Shown here in pieces: positions 25,284 to 33,584 of a stretch of DNA of 53,556 nt. The first letter of the stretch is position 1, and each line of letters begins with the position of its first letter. This DNA comes from Planctomycetaceae bacterium (GTDB lineage Bacteria; Planctomycetota; SZUA-567). The notes under the pieces were generated by a model. It was not told the DNA's origin. It saw nothing but the letters and a program-made list of their open reading frames with translations, and made no database searches. The stretch is taken from assembly GCA_021205245.1 (NCBI GenBank), contig JAJPXZ010000145.1:4257-57812 (forward strand), written 5' to 3'. A program made the translations under genes and the position numbers.

Positions 25284-27050
25284 ATGAGTACGGTGAAGCT
25301 GCGCGCTGCTGGCAGGGTGCGGAATTTTCACAGAGTTTGTGCCACAGGAAACAGGGGAGCCGGTGCGGCAAACCCCGCAGAAGATGTTGGGGATGCTTCC
25401 AAGGCATATGGTTCAAACGTGAATGCTACCTTAAAGTCCATACAACAGCTCATCTACAGCCCTGACGACAGCCTGCGTCTTGCTGCCATTCGGGTATTGG
25501 GAGCGATAAATTCACGTGAACCGGCCATCCACAAGGCGTTGGCCGACCTGATGATCGAAACCGACAACCCCGATATCTTCGAGGCAGCCCTCACCGCTAT
25601 CGAAGCCTCGCCCCATGAACAAATACTGAAACAACTCGTCCGGGTTTTGGACAAAACCGAAGATCACCAGGACCGGGTTATAGACGCTATCGCCAAAATC
25701 GGCGCAAAAGCGGTGCCGTCGTTGAAGCAGCAGTTCGACAAGGTGCCGCCGGAAACGCAGCGGCGCATGGTCCGTATCCTGCCGCGTATCCGTACCCACC
25801 CCGCGCACGCCTTTCTTATCGATTGCCTGGCTCATCCCGACCTGCAATTAATGCGCGAAGCGGTGCGGGCTCTCCGCGAGGAGATGGTTAATTACGCCCA
25901 GCCGGAGAAGGCCGACCTATTCAACCAGCTTGTCGCCAGCCTGAAGGACAAGCGGATACGGCAAAACGATATCGCCGTCTCGGCGGTGATTATCGCCTTG
26001 GGCATCATCGCCGATATCAAGGCGAAGACGTCTTTGCTGTCATTTATCGCCCCCGGGTCGTCGGCCCAGGTGCGGCGTTACGCTTTGATAAGCTTGGCTT
26101 CACTGCCGCTGGCGACCGGCAATAACGCCGACGTCGCCGCCGCATTGTATCCGTTGTTGGAAGACCCTGACTACGACGGCCTGGTGCGCCACGCCATCGC
26201 CGCCCTGACGCTGCTCCCGCCGGACAAGAACGACCAGGAGATTCTCCAGGGCCTCTTGCACAATCATCATGTCGGGGTGCGGGTCTTTGCGATGAACAAA
26301 CTGTCGCATCTCGACTCCGCCGCCAATGCCCAGATGATTTTGGAATTCCTGCCGGCGAGCGATCAGGACCTGAAGGAAGCGGCCCTGGACGCGCTGGCGG
26401 TGATGCCGTCGACAGTCAATATAATCCTGAAGACCATCGACGAAGCGCCCTCCACCCTGCGGGTGCAGGATATGGTGCGCATTCTCTCGCACCATAAGAA
26501 CCGCATCACCCCCGAGCGCGCGCGTAACCGCATCAAAAAGATGCTGGAACTGCGCGGCGCCGGCGACAAACGGTTTGAACTGAACTGGGAAGCGTTGAAG
26601 CAGTTGAAGCCGGAGGTGTTGCAGGCCGAGATCCTCAAGATTGCCGACAAATCGTTCTCGAACGGCGATTACGCCACGGCCGCCACCAACCTCAGCCTGT
26701 TGGATCGGGGCGGGCTGCTGACGCCGGAGCTGCGCTATAAGCTGCTCCTCGCCAACCTGAAGACATCGGAGAAATCGCGCTCGCGTTCGAGCCGCGCCGC
26801 CGACCCGGCGCTCGAGCACGCGGCCCAACTGCTGGCCGAGAACCCGCGCGAACTCAAGAGCCACCTCATGAACGAGGGCCTCCTTGACCACGAGGACTTC
26901 CTCTACCTCGGCTTCCATTTCTCGGAGCGGGTCAACGAGGAACGGCGCTTCGGGGCGGATCTGCTCCGGCATGTCGTCGCCCGCTGGCCGCGCCGTCAGA
27001 GCGCGAAGACCGCCAAGCAGAAGTTGCAGATCGAGGGACATCAGGAATAA
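25284..27050 (+). CDS. HEAT-repeat protein
   Basis: Protein of about 588 residues made largely of helical repeats of the HEAT/PBS-lyase type: successive pairs such as SPDDSLRLAAIRVLGAI, NPDIFEAALTAIEAS, HPDLQLMREAVRALREE, SSAQVRRYALISLASLP, DYDGLVRHAIAALTLLP and DQDLKEAALDALAVMP fill roughly residues 45-390. The C-terminal third is different, with helical segments resembling tetratrico-type packing. No signal peptide or catalytic motif is visible. It is probably a scaffold or adaptor. The start is uncertain: ATG 25284 has no good ribosome site, and in-frame TTG 25236 and GTG 25257 are alternatives. A terminator follows. Confidence 0.75.
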   Translation: MSTVKLRAAGRVRNFHRVCATGNRGAGAANPAEDVGDASKAYGSNVNATLKSIQQLIYSPDDSLRLAAIRVLGAINSREPAIHKALADLMIETDNPDIFEAALTAIEASPHEQILKQLVRVLDKTEDHQDRVIDAIAKIGAKAVPSLKQQFDKVPPETQRRMVRILPRIRTHPAHAFLIDCLAHPDLQLMREAVRALREEMVNYAQPEKADLFNQLVASLKDKRIRQNDIAVSAVIIALGIIADIKAKTSLLSFIAPGSSAQVRRYALISLASLPLATGNNADVAAALYPLLEDPDYDGLVRHAIAALTLLPPDKNDQEILQGLLHNHHVGVRVFAMNKLSHLDSAANAQMILEFLPASDQDLKEAALDALAVMPSTVNIILKTIDEAPSTLRVQDMVRILSHHKNRITPERARNRIKKMLELRGAGDKRFELNWEALKQLKPEVLQAEILKIADKSFSNGDYATAATNLSLLDRGGLLTPELRYKLLLANLKTSEKSRSRSSRAADPALEHAAQLLAENPRELKSHLMNEGLLDHEDFLYLGFHFSERVNEERRFGADLLRHVVARWPRRQSAKTAKQKLQIEGHQE

Positions 27051-27085
27051 GGCGGTCGCCCCTTTCAATCCAGACACAATGACGA

Positions 27086-27113
27086 ACGCGTCCTCACCGG
27101 GCGCGTTTTTTTT
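27086..27113 (+). terminator. Rho-independent terminator after HEAT gene
   Basis: ACGCGTCC-N5-GGGCGCGT (one G-T pair) followed by eight Ts, 36 bases after the stop codon. Confidence 0.8.
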
Positions 27114-27220
27114 GATCAAAAATTTTCTTCTGCGTCTCCCCAAAGCTTCCTGTACTCATGACGCTGCCGCACCATAACACGTCGTCCGGAAGCGAGCGGG
27201 AAAAAATCGGTGAATAGCGT

Positions 27221-27249
27221 TTGACAACGCTAGACTATTAGAGTAGTCT
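27221..27249 (+). promoter_or_regulatory. Promoter of the PepSY-BlaI-BlaR1 operon
   Basis: Consensus TTGACA (27221-27226), 17-base spacer and TAGTCT (27244-27249) as -10. The -10 is the right arm of operator 1, so repressor binding would block polymerase. Confidence 0.6.
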
Positions 27250-27272
27250 ATAAGAGACTATTGTGATAGTCT
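27232..27272. promoter_or_regulatory. Twin BlaI-type operators
   Basis: Two identical-arm palindromes AGACTA-N6-TAGTCT at 27232-27249 and 27255-27272, centres 23 bp apart, sit over the promoter. Repeated dyads of this kind are typical for BlaI/MecI repressors, and a BlaI homologue is encoded two genes downstream. Confidence 0.75.
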
Positions 27273-27306
27273 AGAACGAATGCACGGTTTTTAAGGAGAC
27301 ATACAT

Positions 27307-27921
27307 ATGGTTACGCAACAATGGAAACTGTCGCTGGCCCTGGTGCTGGCGATTTCGGCCTGTGCGTCCACTGCCGTTTTCGCGCGCGAAAGCCGCATTA
27401 GCGAGGAATCCGCCAGGCAGGCGGCGTTGGCGCAGGTGGATGGCGGCCGAGTGGTTCGAAGTGAAACCGAGCGCAGGCGCGGCGGCCGCACCGTATACGA
27501 CTACGTCATCGTCGACGACAACAACCGGTATAAAATCCGAATCGACGGGGATAGCGGTGAAACGCGCGAATTCTCCCGCAAGGCCATCCGCAATGATCGC
27601 CGTGAACGCCGTGAGCGCCGTGAGCGTGAACCACGCGTCGAGCGTCTCGAAGGCGAGCGTGGCGCTCGCCTGAGCCTTGATGAAGCCCAGCGTATCGCCT
27701 TGGACCGGGTCGGCGGCGGCAGAGTTGTTGAGGCAAAGCGTAAAGACCGCAAACACGGCCGTGACCGCTACACGTTCGAAATCATCCACAACGGGTACGA
27801 ATATGAAATTGAGATGAACGCCCGTACCGGCGAGGTGGTGAAATTCGACCGGGACCACGACGATGACGACGATGATTGGGACGACGACGATGACGATGAC
27901 GATGACGATTGGGATGACTGA
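27307..27921 (+). CDS. Secreted double-PepSY protein with Asp-rich tail
   Basis: Protein of 204 residues. A signal peptide (about 1-26, cleaved near VFA-RE) is followed by two PepSY-like repeats: ISEESARQAALAQVDGG ... VYDYVIVDDNNRYKIRIDGDSGE, and LSLDEAQRIALDRVGGG ... RYTFEIIHNGYEYEIEMNARTGE. They are joined by an Arg/Glu-rich linker (about 97-118). The last 22 residues are almost all Asp with two Trp. PepSY domains are found as protease-inhibitory or sensory modules outside the membrane; the acidic tail could bind cations. ATG 27307 follows AGGAGA. First gene of the operon, directly behind the twin operators. Confidence 0.85.
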   Translation: MVTQQWKLSLALVLAISACASTAVFARESRISEESARQAALAQVDGGRVVRSETERRRGGRTVYDYVIVDDNNRYKIRIDGDSGETREFSRKAIRNDRRERRERREREPRVERLEGERGARLSLDEAQRIALDRVGGGRVVEAKRKDRKHGRDRYTFEIIHNGYEYEIEMNARTGEVVKFDRDHDDDDDDWDDDDDDDDDDWDD

Positions 27922-27975
27922 TCGCACTCATGCAAAGACGCCAGGCGGACGAACGGACAACCCTAAGGATACCCG

Positions 27976-28350
27976 ATGAAAGCAACGCTGTACGAATCCG
28001 AACTCAAGGTTATGGAACACCTCTGGGCCAGGGGCGACACGCCAGCCGCGGACCTGGTGCCGGTGTTGGAGGAAGGGGTGGGCTGGAACAAGAACACCAC
28101 CTACACCGTCATCAAGAAGCTGGTCGCCAAAGGCTATATCGAACGGCGCGAGCCGAAGTTTATCTGCCATCCTCTCATCACCCGCGAGGAGGTGGAAAAA
28201 GCCCACGCCGAGGAACTCGTCGACAAGCTCTACGGCGGGTCGAACCTGATGTTCCTGTCGTCGTTTGTTAAAAACGGCGGCCTGAGTCAAAACGAAATCG
28301 CAGACCTCAAGACCCTTATCGACACCCTCGGGAAGGAAAGCGGCTCATGA
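27976..28350 (+). CDS. blaI: BlaI/MecI/CopY-family repressor
   Basis: Winged-helix repressor of 124 residues. The N-terminal DNA-binding half shows ESELKVMEHLWARGDTPAADLVPVL and TTYTVIKKLVAKGYIERR. The C-terminal dimerisation helices include FLSSFVKNGGLSQNEIADLKTLI, aligning with the region where BlaI and MecI are cut during induction. It should bind the twin palindromes at 27232-27272 and repress its own operon. ATG 27976 has AAGGA seven bases upstream; its stop overlaps the start of the protease gene, so the pair is translationally coupled. No beta-lactamase gene is nearby. Confidence 0.9.
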   Translation: MKATLYESELKVMEHLWARGDTPAADLVPVLEEGVGWNKNTTYTVIKKLVAKGYIERREPKFICHPLITREEVEKAHAEELVDKLYGGSNLMFLSSFVKNGGLSQNEIADLKTLIDTLGKESGS

Positions 28351-29843
28351 ACGATTTCATCCGCACCCTGGCGGGCGTCAGCTTCAGTGGCGGCATCTTT
28401 ATTCTCGCCGCCGTGTTGGTGAGATCGGGGGTGAAGCACCGCTTGCCCAAGCATTTCCTCGTGCTCCTCTGGGCGGCGGTGCTGGTCCATTGTGTCGTGC
28501 TGCTGGGTATGCCGTCGCCGACCAGTATCTACAACTATGTCAGCTTCCGCAGCCCTCTCCCGGCGCTCGAGGCGGCTGCTCCGGCTGCCTCGCCTGCATC
28601 CGTCCTCCCGGCCGCGCCTGCCGCAATCGGCAACATCTCCGCCCAACCGGCCGCCACGCATGCCGTGTCGGCCGGTGCGGTCGGGTCGGCGGATGGCCGC
28701 GTCGCCTGGTTGGATATCGCCTTTATCGTCTGGGCGGTGGGTGCGGCTGCGCTTCTTCTCGTATTCCTGATCGGCTATTGGCGGACGGTGCGCCGTTTCG
28801 CCGATGCCATTCTTCTGAAGAATAATCCGGTTGTCGATGCCTGGCGGCAACGCCACGCGACGCCGATAAAGGTGTTCGTCTCCGACCGCACCACCACGCC
28901 GCTTGCTTTCGGGCTGTTCAGGCCGCGCATCGTTCTGCCGCATAGCCTCGATCTGCGGGACGAGGCGTCGGTGGAGGGCATCCTCGAGCATGAGTATATC
29001 CACTGCCGCCATTTCCATAATGCCATGAAGGTGGTGGTCTATCTGGTGCTGGCGATTCACTGGTTCAACCCGCTGATGTGGCTGTTCTGGCTGCTTTTCA
29101 GCCACGATATCGAATTGGCTTGCGACGAAAGCGTCATCGCCGCGCTCGGCACCGGCCGCCGCGCCGCCTACGCCCACTCGCTGGTGGCGGTGGCGTCGCA
29201 CGCGTTTGTTCCGTTTCCGCTGGCGTCGGCTTTCAGCGCCCGTTCGCTGAAGGAACGCATCGTCGACATCATGGGCTATAAGCGCACCACCAAGCCGCTC
29301 CTGGTGGCGGAAGGTGCGCTGATCGTCGCGTTGTTCGCGCTCTTCGGCACCTCGGCTGCTTCATCACCGAGCGCCGTTACACGACCGCCAAGTCTTCAGG
29401 ACGGCGGAACCGCCGTGGCGGCAATCGAGCCGCCCGCCGCCAACCCCTTGGCAGCGGCTATGGCGATTTCCGGCGGCGGCGACCTGATCAAGATGGAGAT
29501 GGAGCGGGACCGGAACGGCATGGAGTACGAGTTCGTCATTATTTCGAACGGCGACGTCTACTCGATTGAAATGCGGGACGACGTGGTGAGCGAACTTAAA
29601 CGCCATCCTGCCAAACGCGAATGGGGCGGCGTCGATTTCTCCCGCTTCATCGGGATGGAGCTGGCTTCTACCATTGGGCTTCGGGAGTACCCCGACGCGG
29701 TTCTTGAAAAGTGCGAAATTAAACAAAAGCGCGGGGGCTTTCTGTATAAGGTCGAATTCACCTGGCGCGGCAAAGACCATGAGGTTGAGGTGGATGCGGT
29801 GAGTGGCGAACTCGTCGTGGATCAACGGTCGCGTCGGCATTAA
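28347..29843 (+). CDS. BlaR1-type M56 membrane protease with PepSY-like sensor domain
   Basis: Integral membrane metalloprotease of 498 residues. Two N-terminal helices (about 10-27 and 37-54), an Ala/Pro-rich loop (about 70-110), a third helix (121-145), then the M56 domain with zinc motif HEYIH (215-219) and the downstream acidic ligand region IELACDESV (255-263); a fourth helix is at 320-338. In BlaR1/MecR1 the C-terminal extracellular part is a penicillin-binding domain. Here about 160 residues instead form two PepSY-like units (YEFVIISNGDVYSIEM and GFLYKVEFTWRGKDHEVEVDAVSGELV). The protease likely cleaves BlaI on sensing a signal. The signal is unlikely to be a beta-lactam. Confidence 0.88.
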   Translation: MNDFIRTLAGVSFSGGIFILAAVLVRSGVKHRLPKHFLVLLWAAVLVHCVVLLGMPSPTSIYNYVSFRSPLPALEAAAPAASPASVLPAAPAAIGNISAQPAATHAVSAGAVGSADGRVAWLDIAFIVWAVGAAALLLVFLIGYWRTVRRFADAILLKNNPVVDAWRQRHATPIKVFVSDRTTTPLAFGLFRPRIVLPHSLDLRDEASVEGILEHEYIHCRHFHNAMKVVVYLVLAIHWFNPLMWLFWLLFSHDIELACDESVIAALGTGRRAAYAHSLVAVASHAFVPFPLASAFSARSLKERIVDIMGYKRTTKPLLVAEGALIVALFALFGTSAASSPSAVTRPPSLQDGGTAVAAIEPPAANPLAAAMAISGGGDLIKMEMERDRNGMEYEFVIISNGDVYSIEMRDDVVSELKRHPAKREWGGVDFSRFIGMELASTIGLREYPDAVLEKCEIKQKRGGFLYKVEFTWRGKDHEVEVDAVSGELVVDQRSRRH

Positions 29844-29865
29844 AGATTAGGTACACGACATAAGC

Positions 29866-29896
29866 AACCGGGGCATCATTGCGATGCCCCGGTTTT
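29866..29896. terminator. Bidirectional terminator
   Basis: AACCGGGGCATC-N5-GATGCCCCGGTT followed by TT, between the convergent protease and FAD-protein genes. The 12-bp stem can end transcription from both sides. Confidence 0.8.
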
Positions 29897-29915
29897 ATGT
29901 TGGATGATGAAACCA

Positions 29916-31478
29916 CTACCGCGCCACTGTCTCCACCCGCATCTCGTCGCCTTCACGGCGAATGCGGACCGAGCAGCGCCATTCGTCCTTCTTTTCGGGG
30001 AAATCGGTCCGCAGGTGCGTGCCGCGCGACTCCTCGCGCTTCAGTGCCGCTGTCGCCAAGAGGATACCGCACTCGGCCAATTGCGCGGTAAAGGTATCCT
30101 CTTTCGCTTGTTTGGCCAAATCCTTTAGCGATGTCAGCGCTGCCTGCAAACCGGCCGCGTCGCGCTCCCGTTCGACCGCGCGGGTGACCACCTCGCGGAT
30201 GGCGGGCGCGACAGACTTGCGCACGCCCGGGTTGGACTTGATTGCGGCCGGGGTGATCGGCTCCGGCGCTTGTACCTGTAGTTCGGCCATCGCCTTCGCG
30301 GCGGCGAGGCCGGAGACCGCCGCCTGGGTGGCGGCGTTCCCTGCCATGCGGCAGGCTCCGTGCATTCCGCCGGCGGCCTCGCCGGCCGCGTACAAGCCAC
30401 GGATGTTGGTCATGCAGTCGGGGCCGATTTCCATGCCGCCGGAGTGGCTGTGCGCCATCGGGCCGACCTGCAACAGCGATGTCTTGACGTCCAGTCCGGC
30501 CTTGAGTTCCCGTTCGTAGAACCACGGGTAGGCCTTGAGGACGGCGAGATCGATGTGGCGGAGATCGACAAACACCCCGCCCAGCGGTCCGCCGCGACCG
30601 GCTTTGACTTCTTCACGGATAGCGTCGTTGATGAGGCTCTTGGGCGCGCCGGCTTCGCCTTGGGGCCGGACCTTCAGGAGGAACCGTTCGCCATCCTTGT
30701 TCAGGAGGTACGCGCCTTCGCCCAACATCGCGGTCGGGCAGGGCTCGCCGACCGCGCCGGGCGGCTCGTACGAGACCATCGGCTCAAACTCGACAAACTC
30801 GAGATCGATCAGGTTTACTCCGGCGTCGTAGGCCATCGCCAGGGTGCGGCCGTCGACGTCGGCCGGATAGGTGGAGCGGGTATAAAGGTTGCCGACGCCG
30901 CCCCACGCCGCGAGCACGCGCGGCGACGTGAGGGCGAAGACGTTCCCGTCCTTCGCCTGGCAGGTGATGCCGGCGATTGCGCCGTCCTTTACCGTCAGGC
31001 CGCAGCAGGTGGTGTCGTCGTAAAAGGTGGCACCTTTGTCCTTCAGCGCTTTTCTGAGCGTCTCGGCCACATGCAGGCCGATCAGCATGTCGGTGCGGCA
31101 GAGCGAACGTGGCACGCTGGAGCCGGAGGCGTGGCGGAGCCGGTAGGCGCCCGACTCCAAACGCGAAAACTCCACGCCCCAGCGTTCCAACAGGAGGATG
31201 CACTCGTAGGTCAATTCGCCCAGCCCTTCCACCACCGCCTTGTTGCCGAGGTGGTAGCCGGCTGCCAGCATGTCTTCGGTGTATTGCTTCGGGGTATCGC
31301 CGTGGGGCGAGTCCGGCAGCACCGCGTTGAAGGCGGCTACATAGGGCGTTCCGCCCAGACCGGCGGCGACGATGGCGACGTTCCGTTCGCCCGCGTCCCA
31401 CAACTGGCAGGCGGCGATGAGCCCCGCCAGGCCCGACCCGACGATGAGGTGGTCGTAGGTGTTCGTGTTCGCGCTAAT
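29916..31478 (-). CDS. FAD-dependent oxidoreductase (fumarate-reductase flavoprotein type), ATT start
   Basis: Flavoprotein of about 520 residues related to the FAD subunits of succinate dehydrogenase/fumarate reductase and L-aspartate oxidase. The dinucleotide fold YDHLIVGSGLAGLIAACQL is intact, but there is no in-frame ATG, GTG or TTG before it. The only codon correctly placed behind an AAAAGGAGGG ribosome site is ATT at 31478, so an ATT start (or a base error) is inferred. The C-terminal part has HSHSGGMEIG, GLYAAGEAAGG and CRMAGNAATQAAVSG, the family's second FAD motif. It is the last gene of the TAXI-TRAP operon; the substrate is probably a dicarboxylate or hydroxy acid. Confidence 0.82.
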   Translation of the reverse strand: MSANTNTYDHLIVGSGLAGLIAACQLWDAGERNVAIVAAGLGGTPYVAAFNAVLPDSPHGDTPKQYTEDMLAAGYHLGNKAVVEGLGELTYECILLLERWGVEFSRLESGAYRLRHASGSSVPRSLCRTDMLIGLHVAETLRKALKDKGATFYDDTTCCGLTVKDGAIAGITCQAKDGNVFALTSPRVLAAWGGVGNLYTRSTYPADVDGRTLAMAYDAGVNLIDLEFVEFEPMVSYEPPGAVGEPCPTAMLGEGAYLLNKDGERFLLKVRPQGEAGAPKSLINDAIREEVKAGRGGPLGGVFVDLRHIDLAVLKAYPWFYERELKAGLDVKTSLLQVGPMAHSHSGGMEIGPDCMTNIRGLYAAGEAAGGMHGACRMAGNAATQAAVSGLAAAKAMAELQVQAPEPITPAAIKSNPGVRKSVAPAIREVVTRAVERERDAAGLQAALTSLKDLAKQAKEDTFTAQLAECGILLATAALKREESRGTHLRTDFPEKKDEWRCSVRIRREGDEMRVETVAR

Positions 31479-31480
31479 GG

Positions 31481-33403
31481 TTAGCCCTCCTTTTGCACGG
31501 CGAGGACAGGCTCGGCCGCCTTTTTCTTGCGGGCGAGGCAGTAGAAGGTGATGACGACGCCAAAGACGAATCCGGCGATGTCGGTGTAGACTTCAGGAAT
31601 AATCAAGCACAGGGCGGCGGCGAGCAGGAGCGCCCGCATCGGCTTCGACAGCGGCACGAACAGGAACCCGGCAATGCCGGCCGCGAGGAAATAGACGCCC
31701 AGGAACAACACCGCCGACGCCTTGATGATCTGCAGGGTCGAGCCGATCAAAAGGATGCCCGGGTCATAGATGAAGATGAACGGAATCAGGAAAGCGACGA
31801 GGGCGTAGCTGGCGCCGGTCCAGCCGGTCTTCCACGCATTCGCTCCCGCTATACCAGCCGCCGTAAACGATGCCAGACACACCGGCGGCGTGATCTGCGC
31901 CATGATGCCGAAGTAGAAGACAAACATGTTGGCGGCGAGCGGCTCGATGCCCAACAGGGTCAGGGTCGGCACAAACAGGATGACCGCAACCAGGTAGGCG
32001 GCGACGGTCGGCAACGCCATGCCAAGGAGCATACAGCCTGCGGTGGTGATGATAAGGGCGACGACCAGATTCTCGACCCCGACGCCGGCGATAAGGGCCG
32101 ACATCTTGGTGGCGAGACCGGACTGGATGACGACGCCGATGATGATGCCGCAGGCGGCGGTGGGGATGGCGATATCGGCTGCCTGGCGGACGCCCCGGAG
32201 CGCCACCCGCCCCAGTTCCTTCGGGCCGATATACCATTTGCCGCCCAGGACGAAGCGGCTGAGTATGTTGACGATGATGGCGGTGTAGATGCCCATCATG
32301 CCGGAGCGCATGAGTGAGTAGCCGGCTATCATGTAATAGACGAGAACGAAGGCCGGCAGCAACAGATAGAGGCGCGGAAGAATAGACTCGACCTTGATCG
32401 CTACGTCAGGCTGGGCCGAACGGCGGGTCAAATCATTCTTGTGGGCCATAAAGGTGACGAGCAGCAACACCGACGCATAATAGGCACACGCCGGAATGAT
32501 GGCGGCGAAGGCGACGGTCCGGTAGGGGACGCCCAGCATTTCGGCCATGATAAACGCGCCGACGCCCATGATTGGCGGCATTATCTGACCGCCGGTGGAG
32601 GCGACCGCCTCGATGGCTCCGGCTTGTTCAGGCGAATAGCCAACTTTTCGCATCATCGGGATTGTCATAACGCCGGTGGTCGAGACATTGGCGACGGCGG
32701 AACCGGAAATCATGCCCATCAGGCCGGAGGAGATAACCGCCGCCATGGCCGGTCCGCCCGAACTTTTGTTCGAAAACTTCATGCCGATGTCGATAAGGAG
32801 CTGGCCGCCGCCGCAGGCGGAAAAGAACACGCCGAAGACGATAAAGTAAAACAAACTATTGGCGGAGGTATAGAGCGGGGTACCGAGAATGCCGTCCGGA
32901 CCCATGGTCATGAGTTCGGTGAACTTCTCGAGATCGGTGCCGCCATAGTTGAATATCCAGGGGAAATAGTTGCCGAACCAGGCATAGACGATAAAGAAGA
33001 GGATAAAGTAGAAAAGGATCTGGCCGAGAACGCGCCGCACCGCCTCCATCAGGATGACGACACAGACGATCATGGCGATATAGTCGATGGGATTTACTTC
33101 GGAGACATAGGATACGCGGGTGGTGAGGCGTCCCGATTCGGAGACGAAATAATAAAACAGGAAGGCGATACCGGCAAAGAAGGGGACATCGAGATACGGG
33201 ACGATACCCTTCGCGTTCGGGCCGCCCGCCCGCTTGTAGAGGAACACGATAAGCAGGGCGAAGACCAGGTGCAGTGGGCTCTGCAGCATGGGGTGGAGCG
33301 GGGTGAAAATGGCGAGATAAAACTGGAAGGCAAGCCAAATCGCACTGATGGCGAGGATGATGGCAAACCGTGGCGTTATCCGTGTTGCTGGTTGTTCTGG
33401 CAT
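31481..33403 (-). CDS. TRAP transporter fused permease (TAXI type, DctQM)
   Basis: Inner-membrane protein of 640 residues in which the small DctQ-type and large DctM-type subunits are fused, the arrangement found in TAXI-TRAP systems. The N-terminal fifth holds four to five helices; the DctM part shows GLMGMISGSAVANVSTTGVMTIPMMRK, TGGQIMPPIMGVGAFIMAE, LGMALPTVAAYLVAVI and FGIMAQITPPVCLASFTAAG. It is predicted to import an organic acid with Na+ or H+. ATG 33403 has GGGAGAAG upstream. It follows its binding protein and ends two bases before the ATT start of the flavoprotein. Confidence 0.93.
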   Translation of the reverse strand: MPEQPATRITPRFAIILAISAIWLAFQFYLAIFTPLHPMLQSPLHLVFALLIVFLYKRAGGPNAKGIVPYLDVPFFAGIAFLFYYFVSESGRLTTRVSYVSEVNPIDYIAMIVCVVILMEAVRRVLGQILFYFILFFIVYAWFGNYFPWIFNYGGTDLEKFTELMTMGPDGILGTPLYTSANSLFYFIVFGVFFSACGGGQLLIDIGMKFSNKSSGGPAMAAVISSGLMGMISGSAVANVSTTGVMTIPMMRKVGYSPEQAGAIEAVASTGGQIMPPIMGVGAFIMAEMLGVPYRTVAFAAIIPACAYYASVLLLVTFMAHKNDLTRRSAQPDVAIKVESILPRLYLLLPAFVLVYYMIAGYSLMRSGMMGIYTAIIVNILSRFVLGGKWYIGPKELGRVALRGVRQAADIAIPTAACGIIIGVVIQSGLATKMSALIAGVGVENLVVALIITTAGCMLLGMALPTVAAYLVAVILFVPTLTLLGIEPLAANMFVFYFGIMAQITPPVCLASFTAAGIAGANAWKTGWTGASYALVAFLIPFIFIYDPGILLIGSTLQIIKASAVLFLGVYFLAAGIAGFLFVPLSKPMRALLLAAALCLIIPEVYTDIAGFVFGVVITFYCLARKKKAAEPVLAVQKEG

Positions 33404-33535
33404 GGCATTCTTCTCCCGACCCGGACGGGTCGCTTTGTATGCCTCGGCTGTGCCTTGGGTCGGGGCCGGGCAGTCCCGTGGGGACGGTTGATTCCCCTCA
33501 ACAAATAGAACATGACGCAAGTGCTTGGACGATTG

Positions 33536-33568
33536 CCCGCAGGCCGGAGCGTTCGGACGGCCTGCGGG
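33536..33568 (-). other. Stem-loop after the TAXI binding-protein gene
   Basis: CCCGCAGGCC-N13-GGCCTGCGGG, a perfect 10-bp stem starting 17 bases past the stop codon (minus strand), without a T tract. It lies in the 181-base gap before the permease gene. Such hairpins often protect the abundant binding-protein mRNA. Confidence 0.65.
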
Positions 33569-33584
33569 AATCGTGTGCGGCAAT

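Noticed and set aside
27847-27921. Short repeat tract considered as a CRISPR or tandem repeat locus
   Set aside because: It is an in-frame Asp codon run inside a gene, with no spacer structure.
27976-29843. Beta-lactam resistance regulation (blaI-blaR1)
   Set aside because: No penicillin-binding sensor domain in the protease and no beta-lactamase gene in the operon.
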